Part shown: one piece after another, positions 1-9,781 of the stretch
Layout: each line of letters opens with the position of its first letter
How positions within the stretch are numbered: the first letter of the stretch is position 1
Source of the DNA: Flavobacteriales bacterium
GTDB lineage: Bacteria > Bacteroidota > Bacteroidia > Flavobacteriales > Schleiferiaceae
Direction: 5' to 3'
DNA: 64,000 nucleotides
NCBI GenBank assembly: GCA_017795025.1
Contig: CP051243.1
Location: forward strand, 2,690,897-2,754,896
Program-made: the position numbers and the translations under genes
Notes under the pieces: generated by a model
Databases searched by the model: none
Seen by the model: the letters and a program-made list of their open reading frames with translations, nothing else
What the model was told of the DNA's origin: nothing

Positions 1-3000
1 TTGCAGAGCTTGGACTTTTCTGCTTATGCTGCTCAAACCATTCGCATTCGTTTCCGTGGCGAAGAAGTAGGGACAGGCTACCAAAAGGATATTGCCATTG
101 ATGATGTTTCAATAATTGAAGCCCCAAACTGTCCGGAGCCATTCTCCTTAATGGCAAATAATATTACAGCCACTACTGCCGATTTATCTTGGACCGCAGG
201 CGGAACAGAAACCGCTTGGGATATTGAAATTGGCCTCAAAGGATTTACGCCAACCGGAACGCCAACCACCGCAGGGGTTACCAATCCTTATAACGCAACT
301 GGCCTATCCGGCGCTACTGCTTATGAATATTACGTTCGTGCTGCTTGTGGTGGTACGGATGGCAATAGTACCTGGGCGGGGCCTTTTGAGTTTACTACCG
401 CCTTACCTAGTCCAAGAACCATTAATTGTACAAGCGGGTTTGCCTCGGCCGTTCTTTCACAAGAATGGGACGCTCAAAGCGGTTGGACAGCCACTCCAAG
501 TTTTGGAAGCGGAAGTACCGCTAGAAGATGGAACATTAACTCGGGAGGGACAACCAGTGGATCAACCGGTCCTAACGGGGCCCATTCCGGAAGTAACTAT
601 GTTTACTTTGAAACGAGCTCTGGTTCAGGTACAGTTGGAACCTTGGTAAGTCCCGCTATCGACCTTACTGGTTCGGTGAACTTTGCTGAGCTTTCATTTT
701 GGCTACATGCCTACGGAGCCACAACAGGGACCCTTGAAGTAGGGGTGGCAACTTCTTCAACCGGACCCTTTACCAACTTATTAAGCTCAAATGGACAAAT
801 ACAGACCTCTAATGCCGAGGCTTGGACAAATGTGGGTGTAAACCTAGACGCTTATGTGGGTCAAACCATCTACCTAGAGTTTAAGTATACCATGGGCTCT
901 AGCTTTACGGGTGACTTGGCCTTAGACTTAATTGAGGTGAATACTTGTGTAAGTTGTCCGGCGCCTTCGGCCTTTACAACCGATACGGTTCAAATTACGG
1001 AAGCAACCCTTTCTTGGACCGAAAATGGAACTTCGACTACATGGTTAGTAGAACATGGACCCTCAGGGTTTACTCCAGGAAGCGGTACCGAAGTGAGCAC
1101 AGGTTCTAACCCTTACACCATCACAGGCTTAACCGAGAATACCGCTTATGATGTTTATTTAAGATCCTTTTGTGCGGTAGGCGATACCAGCACGCGAGTA
1201 GGGCCTTTAAGCTTTACCACGCTCTGTGCCTTAATTAATACGTTCCCATACACCCAAAACTTTGATGGGCTCACCCCCAACAATGGTTCGGTGGTTTGTG
1301 CAACTACTGATAATCTTGGTGATTGTTGGTCGAATGAAGGAAATTCTGATGATAAGGATTGGATTCCACGCAGCGTAGGAACAGGCTCATCCAATACGGG
1401 TCCATCGAGTGATAACACGGGTGGCGGCAACTACCTCTTTATTGAAACGAGTGGTTGTTACAATCAGAATGCCGATCTATATAGTCCGGTATTCGACTTC
1501 ACCACCAATACCGCTCCGCGAATCCGCTACTATTATCATATGTACGGTGCGGCAATGGGCTCACTCGAATTAGCCTATTCTACCGATAGCGGCGCTACAT
1601 GGTCGGCTCCCATTGCTAGTGTTTCTGGAGATCAAGGAAACAACTGGAATCAAGATGGAGCTTTAATTCTAAGCTTAGCGGGTGAAAACGCGGTTATCTT
1701 CCGCTTTAGGGCGACTTCGGGCACGAGCCTTACTAGCGACTTAGCAATCGATGACATCATCGTAGATCAGGCTCCTCAAGATGAGGTGGGCGTAACCAAT
1801 ATTGCCATTGCTGGCGATGGTTGTGGAACCAATCAAGTGGTAACCGCTACCATTGGTAATTTCGGAGCCGCAACGCAAACCAGTATTCCAGTTTCCTATG
1901 AAGTAAATGGCAATACCATTTCGGCTACATGGACGGGTAGTTTAGCGCCAGGAGCAAGCACCACCTACGCATTTACTCCAACCATTGACGCTAGTGCCGC
2001 AGGAGCCTACAATATTGCAGCATATACCGCTTTGGTGGGTGATGCTGAAAACAATAATGATACTTCCTACTTCACGATTAACACCCCCGTGCGTTACAGT
2101 ACCGATTATCTAGCCGATTTCGAATCAGGCCTTCCGGCAGATTGGAGTACAGATGGAACCGTAGGAACCGGACACAACTCCGGATCGGGAGTGCTTTATC
2201 GTAATATGTATAGTAGTGTACCTACTTTCACTTCTACTTCTTCTCGTATTGAGAACATTGCAGCAGGGGATGTATTCCGCTTTAATTATCGTTACACCAA
2301 TTGGTCAGCGGGAACCGTAGGAACTAGCTTGGGAACAGGCGATACCCTTAAGGTGGAGATTTCTACCGACTGTGGCGCGAACTGGACCTTGCTCGATACT
2401 ATTCATGCCGGTAACCACACCACTAGTGCAAGCGTTACCCGCAAGGAGTACGATATGAGTGCCTATGCAGGTCAGGTGGTAGTTATTCGTTTCGACGCCA
2501 AACGCGGCACCGGAGACTACTGGCTCGACCTTGACAACTTCTACCTCGGAGAGGGACTAAGCACCACAACTTCTGTGGTATCAAACTTTAATGGCCGCGA
2601 CATTTCTTGTCATAGTGCCAGCGATGGTGAAGCTGAGGTAAGCACCTCGGGAGGGGTAATGCCTTATACATATGCTTGGGATGCCAATGCGGCTAACCAA
2701 ACGAATGATACGGCCAGTGCTCTTACAGATCGTAAGTACTACGTTACCGTTACGGATGCCTTGGGTTATGAGATTATGGACTCCATTACCCTTAACCAGC
2801 CGGATACCATCAGCGTAAGCGTAAATGCCACCAACCCTACTTGCGCCACCAACTTTGATGGTGCCTTGGATTTAACCATTACGGGAGGTACCTTGCCTTA
2901 TACCATTAGCTGGTCGGATGGCCCTGCCAGCACCGAGGATAGGGCAGCAATTGATACGGGTTCATATACCGTAACCATTACCGATGCCAACGGTTGTAGT

Positions 3001-6000
3001 TATACCGATACTTACACCTTAATTATTGAGGATGTAGTGAACCCAACCGTAGTTACCCAAAACATTACAGTGTACCTCGATGGCAGCGGAAACGCATCCA
3101 TTGTGGGTGCCGACGTAGATAATGGCTCTTCCGACAATTGTGGAATTGCCAGCTTAAGTGTGAGTCCTTCCAACTTTAACTGTTCGAGCGAAGGAGCCAA
3201 CACGGTAACCTTAACGGTAACCGATGTTAATGGAAATCAAAACAGCGGTACCGCAACGGTAACAGTTGTAGATACTATTTCGCCGGTAGCGGTTTGTCAA
3301 AATTTAACGGTTTACCTCGACGGAGCAGGAAATGCAAGCATCACAGCATCGGACCTAAATAATGGTTCGAGTGATAATTGTACGGTAGCTTCACTTAGTC
3401 TAAGTCAATCGAGCTTTAGCTGTGCCGATGAAGGGGCCAATAATGTGACCCTAACCGTTACGGATCAAGCGGGTAATCAGAATACTTGTGTAAGTGTTGT
3501 AACCGTAGTGGATTCTACTGCTCCAACGGCGGTTTGCCAAAACCTAACGGTTTACCTGGATGCTAGCGGAAGCGCTTCTATTACAACAGGAGATCTTGAT
3601 AATGGCAGCAGCGATAACTGTTCGATTGCCTCGATGAGTTTAAGTCAGTCGAGCTTTAGCTGTGCCGATGAAGGCGTGAACAGTGTAACGCTTACCGTTA
3701 CCGATCAGGCTGGAAACAGTAATACATGTACCGCCAACGTAACGGTAGTGGATACCATTTCTCCAACTACCATCGCCCAAAATATCACCGTTTATCTTGA
3801 TGGTTCAGGCAATGCCACCATATCGGCAGGCGATGTAGATGCAGGTTCTTCGGACAATTGCTCCATTGCGAGTCAGTCGGTTAGTCCAAGTGTATTTAGT
3901 TGTGCCGATGAAGGCGCAAACACGGTAACCCTAACCAATATTGACCAAGCAGGAAACACGAGTAGTACAACCGCTACGGTTACGGTTATGGATACCGTAT
4001 CACCAACGGTGGTTTGCCAAAACTTGACCATTTACCTTGATGGCAGTGGAAGCGCCACTATTACCGCCAATGATGTAGACAACGGTTCTACTGATAATTG
4101 TTCTATTACAAGCATTGACGTGGATAAGGCAAGCTTTAGCTGTGCCGATGAAGGGGCTAATAATGTGACCCTTACAGTAACAGATCAAACCGGTAACCAA
4201 TCAACCTGCACGGCAGTGGTTACCGTAGTTGATACGATTTCTCCCACCGCGGTTTGCCAGAATTTAACGGTTTACCTTGATGGAACGGGAGCCGCCTCCA
4301 TCACTCCAAACGACGTGGACAATGGTAGCTCAGATAATTGCTCAGTGGCCTCTTTAAGTTTGGATAAGTCCAGCTTTACTTGTAGCGATTTGGGTGCTAA
4401 TACCGTAAGTCTTACGGTAACCGATCAGGCAGGAAACCAAAGTACCTGCTCTGCCACGGTAACCGTGATGGATACGATTTCCCCAAGCTTAGCGCTGCAA
4501 AACCTTACTATTTACTTAGATGGAAATGGTCAGGCAAGCATCACCGCAAATGATCCAGACAATGGAAGTACTGATAATTGCTCCATCACTGGGCGTACGG
4601 TTAGCCAAACAGATTACAATTGCGACGATTTAGGAGCCAATACTATTCTGTTCACGGCAACCGATCAATCCGGAAATCAAACTTCAGCGAACGTTACGGT
4701 AACCGTTGTTGATACCATTAGCCCAACCATCAGCACCAAGTCTCATACCGCTTATCTTGATGCCAGTGGAAACGCGAGTATCCAAGTGATCGATGTAAGT
4801 AGCGGGACCTCCAATGCTTGTTCTATTGATACGGTATTCCTTGACATTTATGATTTCACTTGTGCCGATGTGGGTACCAATAGTGTAACGGTAACTGCTC
4901 AGGCCACTGGGGGCTCTGCTTCCAATTCGGCCATCGCAACGGTTACAGTTGTGGATACCATTTCGCCTGTGGTGAATACGCAGTCCTTAATTATGTACCT
5001 CGATGCTAACGGTCAAACGAGCATTAATACCGGAATGATAAATAACGGTAGTACCGATGCCTGTGGGATTGCCTCTTACGCATTAGACATCACCAGCTTC
5101 GATTGTTCCAACTTAGGAAACAACACAGTGGTTCTAACGGTAACCGATGTAAATGGTAACTCCGCCACCAACACGGCCATTGTAGAGGTAAGAGACACCA
5201 TTACCCCAGTAGCGAAATCAAGAGATCGCACGGTTTACTTAAATGCTAGTGGTACCGTTACGGTTCCGGCCAGTACCATAAACAATGGTTCTACCGATAA
5301 TTGTAGCATTACGCCAACTCTAAGTCAATCAGTATTTACCTGTGCCGACGAAGGTTTAAATCAAGAATACTTGATTATCACCGATGCGGATGGTAATGTT
5401 GATAGTGCAGACTTCTTAATCACGGTATTAGATACCATCAGCCCCAGCGTAATTACGCGGAACATTACGGTTCAATTGGGTGCTACCGGCTTAGCCAGTA
5501 TTTCCCCTAATCAACTAGATAGTGCCAGTTCGGACAACTGTAGTAATCAGTTGTTCTACACCGCCACTAAGACCAGCTTTAGCTGTACCGATTTAGGTGT
5601 GAACACTGTTACCCTTACCGCTACGGATGTGCATGGTAATACAACCAGCCGAAACGCAACAGTTACCGTGGAGGATAATATTGCCCCAATTGTACAAACG
5701 CAGCCAGTTATCTTAAGCCTAGATGCGAGTGGTCAAGCAAGTCTTACCGCCAGCATGGTTAATAACGGCAGCAGCGACAATTGTGCTATTGACTCGCTTT
5801 GGATTTCGAAGGAAACCTTCGACTGCTCAAACCTGGGAACCAATAGCGTTACTTTATTTGCAAGGGACGCCAGTGGTAATCAGAATAGTAGCGCTGTGAT
5901 TGTAACGGTTCAGGATCAAATGGACCCTGTGGCCGTAGGCACAAACGCGACTGTTTACCTCGATGCATCGGGTTCGGCAAGTCTATCGGCTTCAATGGTC

Positions 6001-9000
6001 GATGGAGGTAGTACCGACAACTGTGCGGTGAGCACCAGCTCGGTTAGTGTAAGCAGCTTTAATTGCAGTAATGTTGGTGCCAATTCGGTAATCCTTTCGG
6101 TAGAGGATGCTTCTGGCAATAAGAGTAGCACAACCGTTACGGTTACGGTAATGGACACCATCAGCCCAACGGCCACTGCTAAAAACGCAGTAGTTTCCTT
6201 AGATGCTAGTGGAGCCGCCTCGATTGTGGCCAGCGATATAAACGATGGTAGTAGCGATGCTTGTGGAATCGCAAGCTTAACGGTGAGTCCTTCTAGCTTC
6301 GGTTGTAGCGACATCGGTGCCAATACAGTGACCCTTACCGTTACCGATAATAATGGCAATGTTTCTACTACAACGGCAACCGTTACTGTTCAAGATAATC
6401 GCGCTCCAAGTGCGCTTGCGCAGAACACTACTATTATGCTAGACGCTAGCGGAAACGCGAGTCTTACCGCCAGTCAGGTAGATAATGGATCGAGTGACAA
6501 CTGTGGAATAAGTACTTACAGCATTAGCAAGTCGAGCTTTACCTGTGCTGACCTCGGAAATAACACGGTAATTCTTACTGTTACCGACGGCAGTGGAAAC
6601 ACTTCAAATGCCACTGCGGTGGTTACCGTTGTAGACAACATTGCACCGACAGTAAGTACGCAGAACCTTAGCGTTTACTTAAACGCTAATGGCTCAGCTA
6701 GTATAAGTGCGGGTATGGTAGACAATGCCAGCAGCGACAATTGTAGCGTTGCTAGTTTAAGTCTAGACATTAGCAGCTTTGACTGCACCAATATTGGCGC
6801 TAATACGGTGACGCTTACTGCCACCGACGGCAGTGGAAACAGTGCGGCGGCAACAGCCACTGTAACGGTGATCGACACCATCAGCCCCAGCGTAAGTACG
6901 CAGAACTTTACCGTAAACCTAGATGCCAATGGGCAGGGAAGTATTACCACATCTGATATTGATGATGGAAGTACCGATGCCTGTGGTATTGCCAGCATGA
7001 GCCTGGATAAAACCAGCTTTAGCTGTGCTGATATAGGTTCTAATACCGTAAGCTTAACGGTTACCGATAATAATGGTAACGCCCAAAGTGGAACGGCTAC
7101 GGTTACCGTAGTGGATAATATTAGTCCTACAGCGGCAGCGCAAAACATCACGGTTTATTTGGGAACAAACGGAATTGTAAGCATTGCGACCGCGGATGTT
7201 GATAATAACAGTAGCGATAACTGTAGCATCGCCAGCATGGGCCTTAGCAATACCACCTTCGATTGTGGAGATGTTGGCAACAACACGGTCGTGCTAACCG
7301 TTACCGACGGTTCAGGAAACAGCAGTAATACTACTAGCGTGGTAACCGTGGTAGATACCGTATCACCAAACCTTAGTACCCAAAACATCAATGCGTATTT
7401 GGATGCGAACGGGGTAGTTGCTGTAAGCGCCACAAGCCTTAATAATGGCTCTACCGATAACTGTAGCATTGCCTCTTATGCCTTGAGCAAATCGAGCTTT
7501 ACCTGCAGCGATATCGGCGCAAACACCGTTACCGTTACGGCAACTGATGTTAATGGTAATAGCACTTCGGCTCCAGCCACTATTACGGTGATCGACACCA
7601 TAAGCCCTACGGCCGTAGCTCAGAACATTACGATTAACCTCGACGCCAATGGTAATGCCAGTATTGTGGCCTCAAATATTTCGGCGGGTTCGAGTGATGC
7701 TTGTGGAATTGCATCGATGAGTGTAAGCCCATCGAGCTTTACGTGCACCGACCTGGGCGCTAATACGGTGACCCTTACGGTTACAGATGTTAATGGTAAT
7801 AGCAGCACCGCGAGCTCAACTGTTACGGTGGTAGACGCCATCGCCCCAACGGTAGTTACGCAAGCGCATACCGTTTATCTGGATGCATCCGGTCAGGCGA
7901 CTATTAGCACCACCGATATTAATAATGGTTCGACGGATAACTGTAGCATTAGCGCTTACAGCTTAAACGTTACTTCCTTCGACTGTAGTAATACCGGTCA
8001 AAATTTAGTGACCCTAACCGCTACCGATGGTTCTGGAAATAGCGCAAGCAGCGGTGCCATTGTAACGGTAATTGACACCATTAGTCCAAGCGTAAGCAAC
8101 ACCCCGGCCAATATAACGGCTTATGCCACCGCTGGACAGTGTGGAACAACGGTTACTTGGCCTACCATTACTGGTAGCGACAACTGTAGCGTAAGTAATA
8201 TTACCGCTAGTATTCCAAGTGGTAGCTTCTTTAATAAAGGAGTAACAACGGTTAGTTTAACCGCCTTTGATCCAAGTGGAAACAGTGGAAGTAGCAGCTT
8301 CACCGTAACAGTACTAGATACTATAGCACCTGTATTTACCTCCGGAGTAAGTGGAATTACCGTTACTCCAAATGCTAACTCTTGTGATGCGGTAGCTACT
8401 TGGACAGCACCAACAGCAACCGATAATTGTAGCGGGGTAACGTATACGGCCAGTCAGGCCAGCGGCTCTACCTTCCCATTAGGTACAACGGCGGTAACAA
8501 TTACAGCTACCGACGCCGATGGCAATAGCCGAGCAATTAGCTTTAATGTAACTGTTACGGATGTTGTAGCGCCTACCATCTCGAATGTACCAAGCAACAT
8601 TACTGTGGGTAATGATGCAGGTTCATGTGATGCTGCGGTAACCTATACCATGCCAAGTGTAAGTGATAACTGTAGTGGGGCAACCATTAGCAGTTCACAC
8701 CCAAGTGGTACCGTATTCCCGCTGGGAACTACTTTGGTGACCTTCACCGCGACCGACGCCGCTGGAAATAGCACCAATGCCACTTTCGAGGTAACGGTAG
8801 AAGACCAGGAAGCTCCAGTGTTTACTTCGGTTCCGCCTAGTGATACGGTAGGACAGTGTGGACAGATTTACAGTTTTGCGATGCCTACGGGTAGCGATAA
8901 TTGTAGTGGATTGTTATTGGTTCGTCAAACAGGAGGTTTACCTAGTGGAAGTGTGTTCCCGCCGGGAGCAACTACAAACACCTTCGAGATTAGCGATCCG

Positions 9001-9759
9001 GCAGGTAACTCAACCACCACAAGCTTTACCATTGTTGTTGTACCACAAGGGCAACCTCAGTTGCCAAGCCTAATTGAGGCTTGTGTGAACGATGCCGCAG
9101 TGAACATCACCTTAGGTCAAAATATTGTTTGGTCAGGTAATGGTGTAGTAAACGGAGGAACCACCTTTGATCCTGCAGCGGCAGGAACGGGGCGTCATTT
9201 ATTGACCTATGTGTTCACCGACTCCATGGGATGTAATGCCACGGGTAACATTGCCATTACTGTATTACCGAAACCTGTAACCCCAATTATTACCAAGGTG
9301 GGTAGTACTACCTTACAAACCGGTAATTACAATTCTTACCAATGGTATCGCGATGGAGTAGCTATCGCCGGCGCCAACCTACAATCGTATACTTACACCC
9401 AGAGTGGTAATTATCAGGTTGAGGTTAGTAATACCGTGGGTTGTTTCACTTACTCGGCCGGCTTTGTAGTTGGAAGCAGTGGCGGTGGAATCGGCTTACA
9501 GGATTTAGACCTACGTCAACTCGAGGTTTATCCTAACCCGAACTCCGGTAAGTTTAATATTGAGCTTAATGTTGAGGCTATAGAAGACATTCAAATTAGC
9601 TTGTACAGCCTCGATGGTCGCAAGATTTACGAACAGAAACTGCAAACGGACCACGACGGAAAAGTTCAGGTGGACGTTGGGCATTTGCCCACAGCGAATT
9701 ACTTCTTGTATATCCGTACAGCCGATCAGGTTGCCGTTCGTAAAATGCTCATGAAATAA
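1..9759 (+). CDS. Giant T9SS-exported multidomain surface protein (3' part; 5' end outside window)
   Basis: Open from the first base, so the N-terminus and signal peptide lie upstream; the TTG at base 1 is not a credible start. Visible domains in order, by residue within the window: end of a jelly-roll/MAM-like module (1-40), fibronectin III (41-131), MAM-like (137-315), fibronectin III (318-411), MAM-like (412-590), CARDB-like (592-690), another jelly-roll-like module (697-855), two SprB-type repeats (858-1010), 21 tandem Ig-like units of about 80 residues (1012-2692), four HYR-type domains (about 2693-3015), an Ig-like segment, and a C-terminal type A T9SS sorting domain (about 3170-3252, core VYPNPNSGKFNI). 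The SprB, HYR and T9SS features indicate export across the outer membrane and display on the cell surface, probably for adhesion; that function is inferred. An OmpA-like gene follows 22 bases downstream. Confidence 0.9.
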   Translation: MQSLDFSAYAAQTIRIRFRGEEVGTGYQKDIAIDDVSIIEAPNCPEPFSLMANNITATTADLSWTAGGTETAWDIEIGLKGFTPTGTPTTAGVTNPYNATGLSGATAYEYYVRAACGGTDGNSTWAGPFEFTTALPSPRTINCTSGFASAVLSQEWDAQSGWTATPSFGSGSTARRWNINSGGTTSGSTGPNGAHSGSNYVYFETSSGSGTVGTLVSPAIDLTGSVNFAELSFWLHAYGATTGTLEVGVATSSTGPFTNLLSSNGQIQTSNAEAWTNVGVNLDAYVGQTIYLEFKYTMGSSFTGDLALDLIEVNTCVSCPAPSAFTTDTVQITEATLSWTENGTSTTWLVEHGPSGFTPGSGTEVSTGSNPYTITGLTENTAYDVYLRSFCAVGDTSTRVGPLSFTTLCALINTFPYTQNFDGLTPNNGSVVCATTDNLGDCWSNEGNSDDKDWIPRSVGTGSSNTGPSSDNTGGGNYLFIETSGCYNQNADLYSPVFDFTTNTAPRIRYYYHMYGAAMGSLELAYSTDSGATWSAPIASVSGDQGNNWNQDGALILSLAGENAVIFRFRATSGTSLTSDLAIDDIIVDQAPQDEVGVTNIAIAGDGCGTNQVVTATIGNFGAATQTSIPVSYEVNGNTISATWTGSLAPGASTTYAFTPTIDASAAGAYNIAAYTALVGDAENNNDTSYFTINTPVRYSTDYLADFESGLPADWSTDGTVGTGHNSGSGVLYRNMYSSVPTFTSTSSRIENIAAGDVFRFNYRYTNWSAGTVGTSLGTGDTLKVEISTDCGANWTLLDTIHAGNHTTSASVTRKEYDMSAYAGQVVVIRFDAKRGTGDYWLDLDNFYLGEGLSTTTSVVSNFNGRDISCHSASDGEAEVSTSGGVMPYTYAWDANAANQTNDTASALTDRKYYVTVTDALGYEIMDSITLNQPDTISVSVNATNPTCATNFDGALDLTITGGTLPYTISWSDGPASTEDRAAIDTGSYTVTITDANGCSYTDTYTLIIEDVVNPTVVTQNITVYLDGSGNASIVGADVDNGSSDNCGIASLSVSPSNFNCSSEGANTVTLTVTDVNGNQNSGTATVTVVDTISPVAVCQNLTVYLDGAGNASITASDLNNGSSDNCTVASLSLSQSSFSCADEGANNVTLTVTDQAGNQNTCVSVVTVVDSTAPTAVCQNLTVYLDASGSASITTGDLDNGSSDNCSIASMSLSQSSFSCADEGVNSVTLTVTDQAGNSNTCTANVTVVDTISPTTIAQNITVYLDGSGNATISAGDVDAGSSDNCSIASQSVSPSVFSCADEGANTVTLTNIDQAGNTSSTTATVTVMDTVSPTVVCQNLTIYLDGSGSATITANDVDNGSTDNCSITSIDVDKASFSCADEGANNVTLTVTDQTGNQSTCTAVVTVVDTISPTAVCQNLTVYLDGTGAASITPNDVDNGSSDNCSVASLSLDKSSFTCSDLGANTVSLTVTDQAGNQSTCSATVTVMDTISPSLALQNLTIYLDGNGQASITANDPDNGSTDNCSITGRTVSQTDYNCDDLGANTILFTATDQSGNQTSANVTVTVVDTISPTISTKSHTAYLDASGNASIQVIDVSSGTSNACSIDTVFLDIYDFTCADVGTNSVTVTAQATGGSASNSAIATVTVVDTISPVVNTQSLIMYLDANGQTSINTGMINNGSTDACGIASYALDITSFDCSNLGNNTVVLTVTDVNGNSATNTAIVEVRDTITPVAKSRDRTVYLNASGTVTVPASTINNGSTDNCSITPTLSQSVFTCADEGLNQEYLIITDADGNVDSADFLITVLDTISPSVITRNITVQLGATGLASISPNQLDSASSDNCSNQLFYTATKTSFSCTDLGVNTVTLTATDVHGNTTSRNATVTVEDNIAPIVQTQPVILSLDASGQASLTASMVNNGSSDNCAIDSLWISKETFDCSNLGTNSVTLFARDASGNQNSSAVIVTVQDQMDPVAVGTNATVYLDASGSASLSASMVDGGSTDNCAVSTSSVSVSSFNCSNVGANSVILSVEDASGNKSSTTVTVTVMDTISPTATAKNAVVSLDASGAASIVASDINDGSSDACGIASLTVSPSSFGCSDIGANTVTLTVTDNNGNVSTTTATVTVQDNRAPSALAQNTTIMLDASGNASLTASQVDNGSSDNCGISTYSISKSSFTCADLGNNTVILTVTDGSGNTSNATAVVTVVDNIAPTVSTQNLSVYLNANGSASISAGMVDNASSDNCSVASLSLDISSFDCTNIGANTVTLTATDGSGNSAAATATVTVIDTISPSVSTQNFTVNLDANGQGSITTSDIDDGSTDACGIASMSLDKTSFSCADIGSNTVSLTVTDNNGNAQSGTATVTVVDNISPTAAAQNITVYLGTNGIVSIATADVDNNSSDNCSIASMGLSNTTFDCGDVGNNTVVLTVTDGSGNSSNTTSVVTVVDTVSPNLSTQNINAYLDANGVVAVSATSLNNGSTDNCSIASYALSKSSFTCSDIGANTVTVTATDVNGNSTSAPATITVIDTISPTAVAQNITINLDANGNASIVASNISAGSSDACGIASMSVSPSSFTCTDLGANTVTLTVTDVNGNSSTASSTVTVVDAIAPTVVTQAHTVYLDASGQATISTTDINNGSTDNCSISAYSLNVTSFDCSNTGQNLVTLTATDGSGNSASSGAIVTVIDTISPSVSNTPANITAYATAGQCGTTVTWPTITGSDNCSVSNITASIPSGSFFNKGVTTVSLTAFDPSGNSGSSSFTVTVLDTIAPVFTSGVSGITVTPNANSCDAVATWTAPTATDNCSGVTYTASQASGSTFPLGTTAVTITATDADGNSRAISFNVTVTDVVAPTISNVPSNITVGNDAGSCDAAVTYTMPSVSDNCSGATISSSHPSGTVFPLGTTLVTFTATDAAGNSTNATFEVTVEDQEAPVFTSVPPSDTVGQCGQIYSFAMPTGSDNCSGLLLVRQTGGLPSGSVFPPGATTNTFEISDPAGNSTTTSFTIVVVPQGQPQLPSLIEACVNDAAVNITLGQNIVWSGNGVVNGGTTFDPAAAGTGRHLLTYVFTDSMGCNATGNIAITVLPKPVTPIITKVGSTTLQTGNYNSYQWYRDGVAIAGANLQSYTYTQSGNYQVEVSNTVGCFTYSAGFVVGSSGGGIGLQDLDLRQLEVYPNPNSGKFNIELNVEAIEDIQISLYSLDGRKIYEQKLQTDHDGKVQVDVGHLPTANYFLYIRTADQVAVRKMLMK
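3034..8076 (+). repeat. Coding tandem array, 21 units of about 240 bp
   Basis: Twenty-one in-frame units lie end to end with no spacer. Each begins near T-I-S-P-T, continues with QN-hydrophobic-YLD and the motif DNGSSDNC, then F-x-C-A-D, and ends T-V-T-V-V-D. The array is 1681 codons; the units I counted are 80 residues except units 8 and 11 (81) and unit 10 (79). DNA identity between units is low although length is nearly constant, so the array is old and under protein-level selection. All units keep two cysteines, one in DNC or its variant and one in FxC. The units resemble the Ig-like/HYR-type repeats of Bacteroidota adhesins. Confidence 0.92.
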
Positions 9760-9781
9760 GAAACTACCAAAGGATTAAGAG

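Noticed and set aside
5955-7841. Several long minus-strand open frames across the adhesin array (e.g. 5955-6359, 6675-7151, 7155-7469, 7620-7841)
   Set aside because: They mirror the 240-bp repeats on the other strand, have repetitive low-complexity products rich in Leu, Val and Thr, and lack any recognisable domain.
3034-8076. CRISPR array or non-coding satellite
   Set aside because: The 240-bp period is a multiple of three, continuous in one reading frame with conserved protein motifs and no spacers.
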